DNA of 64,000 nucleotides, taken from TMP-24 sp046348855 (GTDB lineage: Bacteria > Pseudomonadota > Alphaproteobacteria > Rhodobacterales > Rhodobacteraceae). Below are positions 48,394-58,299 of this stretch, one piece after another. The notes beneath the pieces are model-generated. The model saw only the letters and a program-made list of their open reading frames with translations. It ran no database searches and was not told the origin of the DNA. The stretch is taken from assembly GCA_046348855.1 (NCBI GenBank), contig JAXMDK010000012.1, forward strand, positions 62,001 through 126,000, in the 5' to 3' direction. A program made the translations under genes and the position numbers. The first letter of the stretch is position 1, and every line of letters begins with the position of its first letter.

Positions 48394-49689
48394 ATGATCG
48401 GGCGGAGGTTCACACCTTCGGCGGAAGATACGGACAAACCGAAAGGGTTTGACGACTTCGAGCTGCGGCTGGGCGACATGATGCGTGGCGAACGGGCCAC
48501 GCTGTCGAAGTCGCTTCTGGACGTGCAGCGCGAACTCAGGATCAAGGCCAGCTACATCGCCGCCATCGAAAACTGCGACACCGCCGCCTTCGACACGCCC
48601 GGTTTCATCGCTGGTTATGTGCGTTCCTACGCCAAGTATCTGGGCCTCGATCCCGAATGGGCCTTCACGCGGTTCTGCAAGGAGGCGAACTTCACCGTCG
48701 CCCACGGCATGTCCGCCGCCGCCTCGGGGCCGCTCTATGGCGGCAAGCGGCGCAAGGAAAAGGAATATGACGAGCCGCTCGCCAATCCGAACGCCTCGTT
48801 CGTGCCGCGCGGCGAAAAGATGTTTTCCGGCGTCGAGCCCGGCGCGCTGGGGTCCATCGCGGTCCTGCTGCTTCTGGTCGGCGGCATCGGCTATGGCGGC
48901 TGGAAGGTGCTTCAGGAAGTCCAGCGCGTGCAACTGTCGCCGGTCGACCAGGCGCCGGGCGTCGTCGCCGATCTGGACCCGCTGGCCGGGGCCGCGGGCG
49001 GGGCGGCGGCGCAGGCCCAGCCGACAACCGGCGTGATGGCCGCATTGCCCGCCCAGGATGCCCAGCCCGATCCGCAGGCTCTGGATCACCTCTATCGTCC
49101 GCAGGCGCTCGATACTCCGGTCCTGGTGGCGCGCGACGGGCCGATTGCCTCGATCGACCCCAACTCGGTCGGCGTCCTGGCCCAGTCCGCCAGCGACCGC
49201 GCCGTCAGCGAGGCGCTGGCCGCGCCACCCTTCGGCGAAACGCCGGTGCAGGTCGTGGCCGCCGACGTGCCCCCGGCGGTCGAGATCATCGCCGCGCGGC
49301 CCTCGTGGGTGCGCGTGCAGGCCGCCGATGGCACGGTGCTGTTCGAAAAGGTGCTGGATGCCGGCGAACGCTATACCGTGCCGGTGACCGACGAACCGGC
49401 GCAGCTGCGCGCCGGGGAATCGGGCGCGGTTTATTTCGCGGTGAACGGCGCGACCTACGGGCCGGCCGGCGCCTCGGGACAGGTGACCAAGAACATCAGC
49501 CTGTCGCCGGATGCGCTGACCCAGCGTTATGCCGCGGCTGACATCAACGCCGATGCCGACCTGGCGCGGGCGGTGGCGATGGCTTCGGCCGACCAGGCGG
49601 CCGCCCCGGCCGATCCATCCGCGCCCGCCGCCGATCCTTCGACGGCTGACCAAACCCAACCGCCCGTTACCCCGGCCCCCGCACCCTGA
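48394..49689 (+). CDS. RodZ-like helix-turn-helix membrane protein
   Basis: This protein of about 431 residues has an N-terminal cro/C1-like HTH (FELRLGDMMRGERATLSKSLLDVQRELRIKASYIAAIENCDTAAF, PGFIAGYVRSYAKYLGLDPEWAF), a basic linker, one membrane segment (GALGSIAVLLLLVGGIGYGGW, near residue 155) and a C-terminal periplasmic DUF4115 domain (RPSWVRVQAADGTVLFEKVLDAGERYTVP). This is the RodZ architecture, which links MreB to the cell-shape machinery. The gene precedes ispG, as in many proteobacteria. The start MIGRRFTP was chosen; an ATG eight codons upstream is possible. Confidence 0.87.
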   Translation: MIGRRFTPSAEDTDKPKGFDDFELRLGDMMRGERATLSKSLLDVQRELRIKASYIAAIENCDTAAFDTPGFIAGYVRSYAKYLGLDPEWAFTRFCKEANFTVAHGMSAAASGPLYGGKRRKEKEYDEPLANPNASFVPRGEKMFSGVEPGALGSIAVLLLLVGGIGYGGWKVLQEVQRVQLSPVDQAPGVVADLDPLAGAAGGAAAQAQPTTGVMAALPAQDAQPDPQALDHLYRPQALDTPVLVARDGPIASIDPNSVGVLAQSASDRAVSEALAAPPFGETPVQVVAADVPPAVEIIAARPSWVRVQAADGTVLFEKVLDAGERYTVPVTDEPAQLRAGESGAVYFAVNGATYGPAGASGQVTKNISLSPDALTQRYAAADINADADLARAVAMASADQAAAPADPSAPAADPSTADQTQPPVTPAPAP

Positions 49690-49770
49690 TCCGCCGGTCG
49701 GGCGGGCCGGGCTGTTGCCTTGGTCCGGCGCAGCCCTTATCTAGACGCCATCCCCAAGGCCGAGGCGCCC

Positions 49771-50898
49771 ATGTCCCACAATCCGATCCGTCCCTGGCGC
49801 TCCATCGACCGGCGTCCTTCGCGGCAGATCATGGTCGGCAAGGTCGCCGTCGGCGGCGACGCGCCGATTTCGGTGCAGACCATGACCAACACCATCACCT
49901 CGGACGTGAAGGCGACGCTGGACCAGATCATGCGCTGCGCGGCGGCCGGGGCCGACATCGTGCGCGTCTCGACCCCCGACGAAGAGTCGACCCGCGCGCT
50001 GAAGGAGATCGTCGCCGAAAGCCCGGTGCCGATCGTGGCCGACATCCATTTCCACTACAAGCGCGCCATCGAGGCCGCCGAGGCCGGCGCCGCCTGCCTG
50101 CGCATCAACCCCGGCAACATCGGCTCGGCCGCGCGGGTGCGCGAGGTGGTGCAGGCCGCGCGCGACCACGGCTGTTCGATCCGCATCGGCGTCAATGCCG
50201 GATCGCTGGAAAAGCACCTTCTGGACAAATATGGCGAACCCTGCCCCGAGGCGATGGTCGAATCCGGTCTCGACCATATCAAGCTGTTGCAGGACAACGA
50301 TTTCCACGAATTCAAGATCAGCGTGAAGGCGTCCGACGTGTTCCTGGCCGCCGCAGCCTACCAGCAGCTGGCCAGCGCAACCGACGCGCCGATCCATCTT
50401 GGCATCACCGAAGCCGGCGGGCTGGTGTCGGGCACGGTCAAGTCGGCGATCGGCCTTGGCAACCTTCTGTGGATGGGGATCGGCGACACGATCCGCGTCT
50501 CGCTATCCGCCGACCCGGTCGAGGAAGTGAAGGTCGGCTACGAGATCCTGAAATCGCTCGGCCTGCGCCATCGCGGCGTCACCATCATTTCCTGCCCCTC
50601 CTGCGCGCGGCAGGGGTTCGACGTCATCAAGACCGTGGCGGCGCTCGAGGAGCGGCTGGCCCATGTCACCACCTCGATGAGCCTGTCGATCATCGGCTGC
50701 GTGGTGAACGGCCCCGGCGAGGCGCTGATGACCGACATCGGCTTTACCGGCGGCGGGGCAGGGGCGGGCATGGTCTACCTGGCCGGCAAGCAAAGCCACA
50801 AGATGACCAACGACCAGATGGTCGACCATATCGTCGGCCTGGTCGAGGCGAAGGCGGCCGAGATTGCCGCCGCCGAGGCGCGGGACGCGGCAGAGTAG
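49771..50898 (+). CDS. ispG: (E)-4-hydroxy-3-methylbut-2-enyl-diphosphate synthase
   Basis: IspG (375 aa) is a [4Fe-4S] enzyme of the MEP isoprenoid pathway. The TIM-barrel part opens with VGKVAVGGDAPISVQTMTNT and includes IVADIHFHYKRAIEAAEAG and RINPGNIG. Cluster cysteines Cys275, Cys278 and Cys310 lie in CPSCARQGFDV and GCVVNGPGEA. The ATG follows GAGGCGCCC. It is downstream of the RodZ-like gene; a hairpin-plus-ATATTT repeat follows. Confidence 0.96.
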   Translation: MSHNPIRPWRSIDRRPSRQIMVGKVAVGGDAPISVQTMTNTITSDVKATLDQIMRCAAAGADIVRVSTPDEESTRALKEIVAESPVPIVADIHFHYKRAIEAAEAGAACLRINPGNIGSAARVREVVQAARDHGCSIRIGVNAGSLEKHLLDKYGEPCPEAMVESGLDHIKLLQDNDFHEFKISVKASDVFLAAAAYQQLASATDAPIHLGITEAGGLVSGTVKSAIGLGNLLWMGIGDTIRVSLSADPVEEVKVGYEILKSLGLRHRGVTIISCPSCARQGFDVIKTVAALEERLAHVTTSMSLSIIGCVVNGPGEALMTDIGFTGGGAGAGMVYLAGKQSHKMTNDQMVDHIVGLVEAKAAEIAAAEARDAAE

Positions 50899-50967
50899 GG
50901 GGCGCTGCCCCCCGTCGCCGCGCTAACGCGGCGACTCCCCCGGGATATTTGACCCAGGGAGAAGGGG
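50898..50967 (+). repeat. Rhodobacteral intergenic repeat with two hairpins and CGGGATATTT
   Basis: Immediately after ispG: hairpin GGGGGC-GCT-GCCCCC (50898-50912), perfect 9-bp stem GTCGCCGCG/CGCGGCGAC (50914-50922 and 50927-50935), then CCCCCGGGATATTTG and a purine-rich AGGGAGAAGG. The same order recurs at 59441. It could end transcription of ispG. Confidence 0.7.
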
Positions 50968-51012
50968 CCAAGGTCCGTTGACCTTCCCGTCGCCCCCGGC
51001 TAGCTCACCGGC

Positions 51013-52830
51013 ATGGCAAAGGCACCCCTACTTCAGCTTTCGGGCATTTCGCTGACCTTCGGCGGCAATCCGGTCTTTGACGGGCTCGACCTGACCGTGC
51101 AGCCCGGCGACCGGGTGGCGCTGGTCGGCCGCAACGGCTCGGGCAAGTCGACGCTGATGAAGGTGATGGCCGGGCTGGTCGAACCCGACCGGGGCAGCCG
51201 CGTCGTGCCGCCCGGCGTGACGGTCGGCTACATGGAGCAGGAACCCGACATGTCGGGCCACGAAACGCTGGGCGCTTTCGCCTCGGCGGGCCTGCCCGAG
51301 GGTGAGGCCTACCGCGTGGCGGTGGTGGCCGAAGGGCTGAAGTTCAATCCCGCCACCCCGGTCGCCTCGGCCTCGGGTGGGGAACGGCGGCGGGCGGCCC
51401 TGGCGCGGCTTCTGGCCCATGCGCCGGAACTGATGCTCTTGGACGAACCCACCAACCACCTCGACATCGAGGCGACCCTGTGGCTTGAACGCGAGCTCGC
51501 CGAAACCCGCGCCGCCTTCGTGGTCATCTCGCATGACCGCGCCTTCCTGCGGCGCCTGACGCGCGCGACCCTGTGGATCGACCGGGGCGAGGTGCGGCGC
51601 ACCGAACGTGGCTTCGACGGGTTCGAGGAGTGGCGCGACACCGTCTGGGCCGCCGAGGACGAAGCCCGCCACAAGCTGGAACGCAAGATCAAGGCCGAAG
51701 CGAAATGGGCGGTCGAAGGCATTTCGGCCCGGCGCAAGCGCAACCAGGGCCGGGTGCGGGCCTTGGCGGCGCTGCGGGCCGAACGGGCGGCGATGATCCG
51801 CCGCCAGGGCACCGCCGACATGGCGCTGGAAACCGGCCAGACCTCGGGCCGGCTGGTGATCGAGGCCAAGGGGATCGCCAAATCCTACGGCGACAAGCTG
51901 ATCCTGCGGCCCTTCGACCTGACGGTCCTGCGCGGCGACCGGGTGGCCTTCGTCGGGCCGAACGGGGTGGGCAAGACCACGCTGCTGAAGATGCTGACCG
52001 GCGAGGTTGCGCCTGACGCCGGCAGCATCCGCCACGGCACCAACCTGGAGATCGCGGTTTTCGACCAGGCGCGCGCCACGCTCGACCTGACGATGAGCCT
52101 GTGGGACGGGCTGGTCAACGACCCCGAGATGGCGGTTTCGGGCCGCTCCGACCAGGTTCTGGTGCGTGGCCAGCCCAAGCATGTGGTCGCCTACCTGAAG
52201 GACTTCCTGTTCGACGAAACGCAGGCGCGCGCGCCGATCGGCTCGCTCTCGGGCGGCGAGCGGGCGCGGCTTCTGCTGGCGCGGATCATGGCGCGGTCGT
52301 CGAACCTGCTGATCCTCGACGAACCGACCAACGATCTGGATGTCGAGACGCTCGATCTGTTGCAGGATATCCTCGGCGATTATGACGGGACGGTGCTGCT
52401 GGTCAGCCACGACCGCGATTTCATCGACCGGGTGGCGACGACGACCATCGCGCTGGAAGGCGACGGGCGGGCGACCGCCTATGCCGGCGGCTGGAGCGAC
52501 TATCAGGCGCAGCGGACCGCACCGCCCGCCGCCGCAACCCCGGCACGGCCCGCGCCGAAGCCGGCACCGGCGGCCGAGGCCCCGGCCGCGAAACCGCAGG
52601 CGGCGGGCTTGACCTTTACCGAAAAGCACCGGTTCCAGACCCTGCCGGGGGTCATCGAGAAGCTGGAGGCCGAAATCGGCAAGCTTAGCGACTTCCTGTC
52701 GGACCCCGATCTGTTTGCGCGCGCGCCCGACAAGTTCCGCCGCGCCTCGGAAGGTCTGGCCGAACGCCAGCTGGCGCTGTCGGCCGCCGAAGAGGAATGG
52801 CTGATGTTGGCCGAGAAGGCCGAGGGCTGA
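51013..52830 (+). CDS. ABC-F family ATPase (Uup-like)
   Basis: This 605-residue protein has two ABC domains and no membrane part. First domain: Walker A GRNGSGKST, signature SGGERRRAAL, Walker B LMLLDEPTNHLDI. Second: GPNGVGKTT, LSGGERARLLL, LLILDEPTNDLDV. The linker between them and a C-terminal coiled coil (TFTEKHRFQTLPGVIEKLEAEIGKL, then LAERQLALSAAEEEW) match Uup. ABC-F proteins act on the ribosome; Uup-like ones are also linked to DNA transposition control. Precise role unknown. Confidence 0.92.
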   Translation: MAKAPLLQLSGISLTFGGNPVFDGLDLTVQPGDRVALVGRNGSGKSTLMKVMAGLVEPDRGSRVVPPGVTVGYMEQEPDMSGHETLGAFASAGLPEGEAYRVAVVAEGLKFNPATPVASASGGERRRAALARLLAHAPELMLLDEPTNHLDIEATLWLERELAETRAAFVVISHDRAFLRRLTRATLWIDRGEVRRTERGFDGFEEWRDTVWAAEDEARHKLERKIKAEAKWAVEGISARRKRNQGRVRALAALRAERAAMIRRQGTADMALETGQTSGRLVIEAKGIAKSYGDKLILRPFDLTVLRGDRVAFVGPNGVGKTTLLKMLTGEVAPDAGSIRHGTNLEIAVFDQARATLDLTMSLWDGLVNDPEMAVSGRSDQVLVRGQPKHVVAYLKDFLFDETQARAPIGSLSGGERARLLLARIMARSSNLLILDEPTNDLDVETLDLLQDILGDYDGTVLLVSHDRDFIDRVATTTIALEGDGRATAYAGGWSDYQAQRTAPPAAATPARPAPKPAPAAEAPAAKPQAAGLTFTEKHRFQTLPGVIEKLEAEIGKLSDFLSDPDLFARAPDKFRRASEGLAERQLALSAAEEEWLMLAEKAEG

Positions 52831-53098
52831 GGCGAGGGAAAGTCACGTCAACGCAAAGCATCGCCGGTGGGTTGGCCCTTATGCGAGGAAGGGCCATGGG
52901 CGCGCTGCCCCGAACATCCGTGCCGGGATAGCGCCCGCCCGTCACCCTGACATCGGCCCTCGCATCTCGCCCGGACAAAGGCTGGGGCGCGGGCTGGGGA
53001 AAACGCTGTCCGTGCGCGACAACCACCTCACGCTCATTCGCCGTTGCAGAGGCCGAGCGATGCGACTGGGATCTGCACCCGCACCTGCCCCTGGGGGG
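52831..53098. other. Intergenic region without recognised features
   Basis: The 268 bases between the ABC-F gene and the convergent RACo-like gene show no gene-like frame, RNA gene or clear terminator by eye. Arginine- and proline-rich frames cross it but look like GC artefacts. Confidence 0.5.
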
Positions 53099-55144
53099 TC
53101 AGGTCCGCCGCCGCCGCCGTCCGCCGCTCTCGCCACCGGCGATCAGGCCGGCGTTGTAATTGACATCGGGCAGCGTCACCACCTTTGCCAGTTCAGGGAA
53201 GGGATCTGCCGCATTGGGGATGGCCGAGGCGTCGACGAATATCTGCTGGAAACCCGGCGCAATCGCGGTCTCGACCTTGTGGATCTGCTGGACCAGCGTT
53301 TCGATCTGATCGCGCGAGGCGCGGTTCAGAAGCGCGATCCGCGCCCCCGTCCCGGCGGCATTGCCGATACCCTGCACCCGGTCGAGCGGCACGTCGGGGA
53401 TCATGCCCAGCACCATCGCATGCTTGGCGCTGATATGGGCGCCGAAGGCACCGGCCAGCTTGACCCGCTCGACCTTGTCGATCCCCATCGTGTTCATCAG
53501 AAGCCGCGCGCCGGCGTAAAGCGCCGCCTTCGCCAGCTGGATGGCGCGGATGTCGCCCTGGGTCACCAGGATACGCGGCCCGCCGCTGGCGGTCGCATCG
53601 TGCAAGAGGTACGAATAGGTCCGGCCATGGGCCTCGCAGCGTGCCGAGCCGGCCTGCTCCGGGTTGCCGATCAGGCCCGACTGGTCGATGATTCCGGCCA
53701 TCCGCATCTCGGCCACCACCTCGATGATGCCCGAGCCGCAGATGCCGGTGACGCCGCTGGCGCCGACCGCCGCAGCAAAGCCCGGCTCGTCCGACCACAG
53801 GTCGCAGCCGATCACCCGGAAACGCGGCTCTTTCGTCACCGGATCGATCTCGACCCGCTCGATCGCGCCGGCGGCGGCGCGCTGGCCGCTGGAGATCTGC
53901 GCCCCCTCGAAGGCCGGGCCGGTGGGCGAGGAGCAGGCCAGCACCCGTTCTTCATTGCCCAGAAGCAGTTCGGCGTTGGTGCCGACATCGACGATCAGCA
54001 CCATCTCCTTCGACTTCTGCGGTTCTTCAGACAGCGCCACGCCCGCGCAATCGGCCCCGACATGGCCGGCGATGCAAGGCAGCACATAGACGCGGGCATT
54101 GCGGTTGAGGCTGGTCAGGTCCAGCTCGCGCGCATCGAGCGCCAGGCTGTTCGCCGTTGCCAGCGCGAAGGGCGCCTGGCCCAGTTCCACCGGGTCGATG
54201 CCAAGGAAAAGGTGGTGCATCACCGGGTTGAAGACGATCACCATCTCGTAGATTGCCGAAGGATCGACCCCGGCCTCCCCGGCCACCGCGGTCGCCAGCG
54301 TGTTGATCGCCTCGCGCACGGCCTTTGTCATCTCGGCATCGCCGCCGGGGTTCATCATCGCATAGCTGACGCGGCTCATCAGGTCTTCGCCAAAGCGGAT
54401 CTGCGGGTTCATCAGCCCCGAAGAGGCCAGCACCTTGCCATCGGTCAGGTCGCAAAGATGCGCGGCGATGGTGGTCGAGCCGAGGTCGACGGCAAGGCCG
54501 TAAAGCTGCCCCTCGTGGAAGCCGGGGAAGATGTCGATGACCCGGTGGCGGCTGTCGTGGTTGCCGCGGTTCAGCACCACCGTCACCTTCCATTCGCCCT
54601 TGCGCAGCGCTGGCTGCAGGCGCCGCAGGATGGACAGATCCGCATCGATGCCGTCGATCTCCCATTGCTCCTTCAGCGCGCGGGCCAGGCGTTCGAAATC
54701 ACCCGAGGGTTCGTGCATGTCGGGTTCTTCGACCTCGACGTAATAGCTGCGGGTGGCGGGATCCATCTCGATGTCGCGCTCGGCGGCCGACTTGCGGATG
54801 ACCTGCTTGTGCAACTGGCTTTCCGGCGGCACGTCGATGACCACGTCGCCCATGACCTTGGCCTGGCAGCCCAGGCGGCGGCCGTCGGCCAGGCCGCGGA
54901 TGCGGTTGTAGCGATCCTCGACCGCGTTCCACTCCGACAGGGCGTCGGCGGCGACATGGACGCCGTGCTTGGGAAATTCGCCGTAGCCCGGCGTGATCTG
55001 GCATTTCGAGCAGATGCCGCGGCCGCCGCAGACGCTGTCGAGATCGACGCCCAGCTGGCGGGCGGCCGTCAGGACCGGCGTGCCCAGCGCGAATCGCCCC
55101 CGCTTGCCCGAGGGGGTAAAGATCACAAGCGCGTCTTCGGTCAT
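53099..55144 (-). CDS. RACo-like ASKHA protein with [2Fe-2S] domain (DUF4445)
   Basis: This 681-residue protein has an N-terminal plant-type ferredoxin domain with Cys39, Cys45, Cys48 and Cys93 (VCGGRGICSKC and LGCQAK), a middle domain, and C-terminal actin/hexokinase-fold domains (YGLAVDLGSTTIAAHL, VLIVDVGTNAELLLGN, GICGSGIIEVVAEM). This is the architecture of RACo, the reductive activator of corrinoid methyltransfer proteins. In its relatives it restores Co(I) to corrinoid methyltransferase systems acting on methylated amines or methoxy compounds. No corrinoid protein or methyltransferase is within the window. Confidence 0.88.
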   Translation of the reverse strand: MTEDALVIFTPSGKRGRFALGTPVLTAARQLGVDLDSVCGGRGICSKCQITPGYGEFPKHGVHVAADALSEWNAVEDRYNRIRGLADGRRLGCQAKVMGDVVIDVPPESQLHKQVIRKSAAERDIEMDPATRSYYVEVEEPDMHEPSGDFERLARALKEQWEIDGIDADLSILRRLQPALRKGEWKVTVVLNRGNHDSRHRVIDIFPGFHEGQLYGLAVDLGSTTIAAHLCDLTDGKVLASSGLMNPQIRFGEDLMSRVSYAMMNPGGDAEMTKAVREAINTLATAVAGEAGVDPSAIYEMVIVFNPVMHHLFLGIDPVELGQAPFALATANSLALDARELDLTSLNRNARVYVLPCIAGHVGADCAGVALSEEPQKSKEMVLIVDVGTNAELLLGNEERVLACSSPTGPAFEGAQISSGQRAAAGAIERVEIDPVTKEPRFRVIGCDLWSDEPGFAAAVGASGVTGICGSGIIEVVAEMRMAGIIDQSGLIGNPEQAGSARCEAHGRTYSYLLHDATASGGPRILVTQGDIRAIQLAKAALYAGARLLMNTMGIDKVERVKLAGAFGAHISAKHAMVLGMIPDVPLDRVQGIGNAAGTGARIALLNRASRDQIETLVQQIHKVETAIAPGFQQIFVDASAIPNAADPFPELAKVVTLPDVNYNAGLIAGGESGGRRRRRT

Positions 55145-55231
55145 GGCGGTCTCCGGTCTGTTCGCGCCTCTATCTAACCACTTTGCCGCGGCCGGCAATG
55201 GCTCGAAGCGGCAGGTCAGCGTCCGGTTTCG

Positions 55232-56410
55232 TCAGGAACCGGAATGTTCGCCGGCCGAGGCGCCCCTCCCGGTGACCGGCGCGCGCCAGGCGACTGCCAA
55301 GCCTGAAAGGGCCGCGAAGGCCCAGCCCGGAAGCCCGGCGAAACCGGCAAGAGCGAAGACCACCGCCATCGCCGGCAGCGACAGGCGGCGCGCCGCGTCA
55401 AGCGGCAGGTGCCGGTCGCGCACGATCCAGAGAAAGCCATAGATCATCGCCAGCGCCAGCCCCAGCCACAGCGCCACCTCGGACCGGCTGGCGTGGCTTT
55501 CGCCGGCGGCCAGGTCGATGCCCGCGCCGATCGCGGCACCCGCAAGCGCGGTCGCCGCAAAGATGAAGACATGTCCGTAACCCCAGACCAGCGCCGTCTT
55601 GAACCCGAGGTGCGGCAGGTGCTCCTGTTCGCAGAAGTAGATCCACCAGATCGAAAAGACGATCACCAGTGCCGCCGTTGCTGCGGTCGCCGCCGGGATC
55701 GCGGGCACTGTGGCGAACAGCAGGCCATACCCGCGCGAGATCGACAGCATGATTTCGCCCAGGGTGATGATCATGAGCAGGCCATAGCGTTCGATCACAT
55801 GGTGCCGATGATAGGGCGTCGCCCCGGCACTTTCGGCGAAGGGCGGCACGGCAAGCTCCAGCGCGTAACCGGCTGCCGCGAATGCGTAGAACCACAGGGA
55901 TTGCGGATCGGCCAGCAGGTACATGACCACCCAGCCGGTTTGCGCCAGAGCGATGCCGGCCGCATAGCGCAGTGCCGTCGTCCGGTGGGCGGGGCTTCCG
56001 GCCGCGGCGCGCAGCCACAGCCCGATCATGCCGAGCCGCATGATGGTCCAGCCGGCGAGCCCGACATGAAAGTCGAGCGTATCGAAGATGAAGCCGACGC
56101 CGCCGGCAAAGACCAGTTCGCCTGCGATGATCACCAGGACCAGCACGCGATACAGCGCGTCATCGTTGTCGAAGGCCGAGGCGAACCAGGTGAAGTTCAT
56201 CCAGGCCCACCAGATCGCCAGAAAGACGAAGACGAAGCGGGGCAGCGCCTCGACGCCGTGGCCGCCGGAGATCGCATGGTGAAGGCCGGCCGTCACCGCC
56301 GCGATGGCGATGACGCTGACCAGATCGAACAGCAGCTCGAGCGTGGTCGACGCGCGGTGCGGCTCGGACGGGTCGCGGGGGGCGAGCGGGCGGATGGCTT
56401 TCAGCGACAT
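55232..56410 (-). CDS. LtrA-family low-temperature-requirement membrane protein
   Basis: This 392-residue protein shows the LtrA pattern: TTLELLFDLVSVIAIAAVTAGLHHAIS, FVFLAIWWAWMNFTWFASAFDNDD, RYGLLMIITLGEIMLSISRGYG and FSIWWIYFCEQEHLPH, with about ten membrane segments. LtrA was first linked to growth at low temperature in Listeria but its activity is unknown. It lies in the same direction as the RACo-like gene and about 76 bases from the neighbouring GFA gene. Confidence 0.87.
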   Translation of the reverse strand: MSLKAIRPLAPRDPSEPHRASTTLELLFDLVSVIAIAAVTAGLHHAISGGHGVEALPRFVFVFLAIWWAWMNFTWFASAFDNDDALYRVLVLVIIAGELVFAGGVGFIFDTLDFHVGLAGWTIMRLGMIGLWLRAAAGSPAHRTTALRYAAGIALAQTGWVVMYLLADPQSLWFYAFAAAGYALELAVPPFAESAGATPYHRHHVIERYGLLMIITLGEIMLSISRGYGLLFATVPAIPAATAATAALVIVFSIWWIYFCEQEHLPHLGFKTALVWGYGHVFIFAATALAGAAIGAGIDLAAGESHASRSEVALWLGLALAMIYGFLWIVRDRHLPLDAARRLSLPAMAVVFALAGFAGLPGWAFAALSGLAVAWRAPVTGRGASAGEHSGS

Positions 56411-56486
56411 GCGAACCTCGGGGACGGTGCCGGCAGAGTTTTCCCGGCCGGCGTGCCTTGTGCAAGCCGTGTCTGCCGCCCGCCGC

Positions 56487-56876
56487 TCAGAACCACATGT
56501 CGGCGACCTTGCGCCCGTCGCGGGGCAGGTCGGAGAACGTGTCGAACCCGTCGAAATGGTCGATCGGGATCGCGCCGACCTGATCGGGCTCGGCCAGCCG
56601 CAGGTTGACCGCGATCCGCCGCCGCCCGTCATCCTTCGGCCGGTGCCCGCGCCAGAAGCAGATGCAGCCGCAGGTCGGGCAGAAGTGGAACTCGATCCAG
56701 TCGCCGGGCATATAGGTCCGGGTCGGGCCAAAAACCTGGATGTCCTCGGATTCGTGGCCATAGGCCCACAGGACGCCGTAGCGGCGGCAGACGGTGCAGT
56801 TGCAGGCTGTGGCCGCCTCGGGCTGGCCGTCGAAGGTCCAGCGGACGGCGCCGCAGTGGCAGGTTCCCTCAAGCAT
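56487..56876 (-). CDS. GFA-family zinc-binding protein
   Basis: This 129-residue protein has the GFA zinc motifs: LEGTCHCGAVRWTF, CNCTVCRRYGVLW and FCPTCGCICFW. It begins at MLEGTCHCGA; a longer start adds eight residues. It is distinct in sequence from the GFA protein near 12 kb. No enzyme activity can be assigned. It lies between LtrA and a CaiB-type gene, all on the minus strand. Confidence 0.85.
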   Translation of the reverse strand: MLEGTCHCGAVRWTFDGQPEAATACNCTVCRRYGVLWAYGHESEDIQVFGPTRTYMPGDWIEFHFCPTCGCICFWRGHRPKDDGRRRIAVNLRLAEPDQVGAIPIDHFDGFDTFSDLPRDGRKVADMWF

Positions 56877-56942
56877 GGCATCCCCCGTCGCGTTGCACAC
56901 AGGCCATCGTAGAGCCGGGTAGAGTGCCGCGCAAACGGCGCC

Positions 56943-58094
56943 TCAGCCGCCGTCCAGCCAGGCGAGGATCGCGGCACGGTCGCCGTCGAGCGTGGGCGCG
57001 ACGCCGCGCGCCGGCGGGTCGGCCAGGTCCGACATCTTGACCGGATTGCCGGCGGCGACGAAGGCCGGACCGCCGCGGCGGGCGGCGATGGGCAGGACCA
57101 TGTGGCGGGCGTTGACCTGCGGGTCGGCCAGCGCCTCGGTCATGTCCTGCACCCGCCCGGTTGGCACTCCCGCCGCCTCGAGCGTGGCGATCCAGTGGGC
57201 GCGCGGCCGTTCCAGCGTCACCGTCTCGATCAGCCGCTTCAGCAGGCGGACATTGTCGCAGCGCAGGGCGTTGGTCAGGAAGCGCGGGTCGCGGGCAAGG
57301 TCGGGCATCCCCAGCGCCGTGCAGAGCTTGGCGAACAGCGCGTCGTTGCCGGCGGCGATGACGAAGAACCCGTCCGCGGCGCGATAGGTGGAAAAGGGGG
57401 TGATCGTCGGATGGCGCGCGCCGGTCGGGCCGGGGGCCTTGCCGGTGGCCGTGGCGATGGCCAGCGCATGTTCCTGGATGACGATCTGCGAATCCAGCAT
57501 CGAGACGTCGATCTTCTGCCCGCGCCCGGTCTTGGCAAGGGCAATCAGCGCCGCGAGGATACCCTGGACCAGGTACATCCCGGCGACGATGTCGCCGATC
57601 GAGGCGCCGACCCGAACCGGCGGGCCGCCTTCCTCGCCGGTGATCGACATCACCCCGCCGCGCGCCTGCGCCACCATGTCATAGGCAGGCTTGCCCGCCT
57701 CGGGCCCGGTATGGCCGAAGCCCGACACCGCCCCGTAGATCAGCCGCGGATGGCGGGCATGCAGCGCCTCCCACCCATAGCCCAGCCGCTCCATCGTGCC
57801 GGGGCGGAAATTTTCCAGGATCACGTCGGCGCGGGCCAGAAGCCGGCCGAAGATCGCCCGGTCGTTCTCGGCCTTCAGGTCCAGCGCGATCGACTGCTTG
57901 CCGTGGTTCAGCGCCGCGAAATAGGCGCTTTCGCCCTGCAGGAACGGCGGAAAGGCGCGGGTGTCGTCGCCGGTGGCCGGCCGTTCGACCTTGATCACCC
58001 GCGCGCCGAAATCGGCAAGCTGGGTCGAGGCGAAGGGACCGGCAAGCACATGGGTCAGGTCGAGGACGGTCAGGCCATCAAGGGGCGCACGCAT
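56943..58094 (-). CDS. Type III CoA-transferase (CaiB/Frc family)
   Basis: This 383-residue protein has the family N-terminus GLTVLDLTHVLAGPFASTQLADFGARVIKVERP, the catalytic Asp in PAYDMVAQARGGVMSITGEEGGPP, and VGASIGDIVAGMYLVQGILAALI. It transfers CoA between acyl groups such as succinate, oxalate, formate or carnitine derivatives; the substrate is not readable. It is divergent from the Rieske oxygenase gene with about 200 bases between, so they may share a regulatory region. Confidence 0.93.
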   Translation of the reverse strand: MRAPLDGLTVLDLTHVLAGPFASTQLADFGARVIKVERPATGDDTRAFPPFLQGESAYFAALNHGKQSIALDLKAENDRAIFGRLLARADVILENFRPGTMERLGYGWEALHARHPRLIYGAVSGFGHTGPEAGKPAYDMVAQARGGVMSITGEEGGPPVRVGASIGDIVAGMYLVQGILAALIALAKTGRGQKIDVSMLDSQIVIQEHALAIATATGKAPGPTGARHPTITPFSTYRAADGFFVIAAGNDALFAKLCTALGMPDLARDPRFLTNALRCDNVRLLKRLIETVTLERPRAHWIATLEAAGVPTGRVQDMTEALADPQVNARHMVLPIAARRGGPAFVAAGNPVKMSDLADPPARGVAPTLDGDRAAILAWLDGG

Positions 58095-58299
58095 GTCGGA
58101 CTCCGGCTGCCGGGGCAGGGCGACTTTAGCCGCGCCGGACCATCGCGCAAGCGCGGCATCGCCGCAGGCTTAGGCAGGCCCAAAGCCGCGCATTGGAAAA
58201 TACGCATTGCCCGAAGCTTGACGCATGGCGCTGTGCGGGGCGATTCTGCGGCGCAGGATGCGGGCGCCGACTCGCCCGATCGATGATGGAGGTCCACCC

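Noticed and set aside
53012..55177. A 721-codon plus-strand frame opposite the RACo-like gene
   Set aside because: The minus-strand protein has clear ferredoxin and ASKHA motifs; the plus frame has none.
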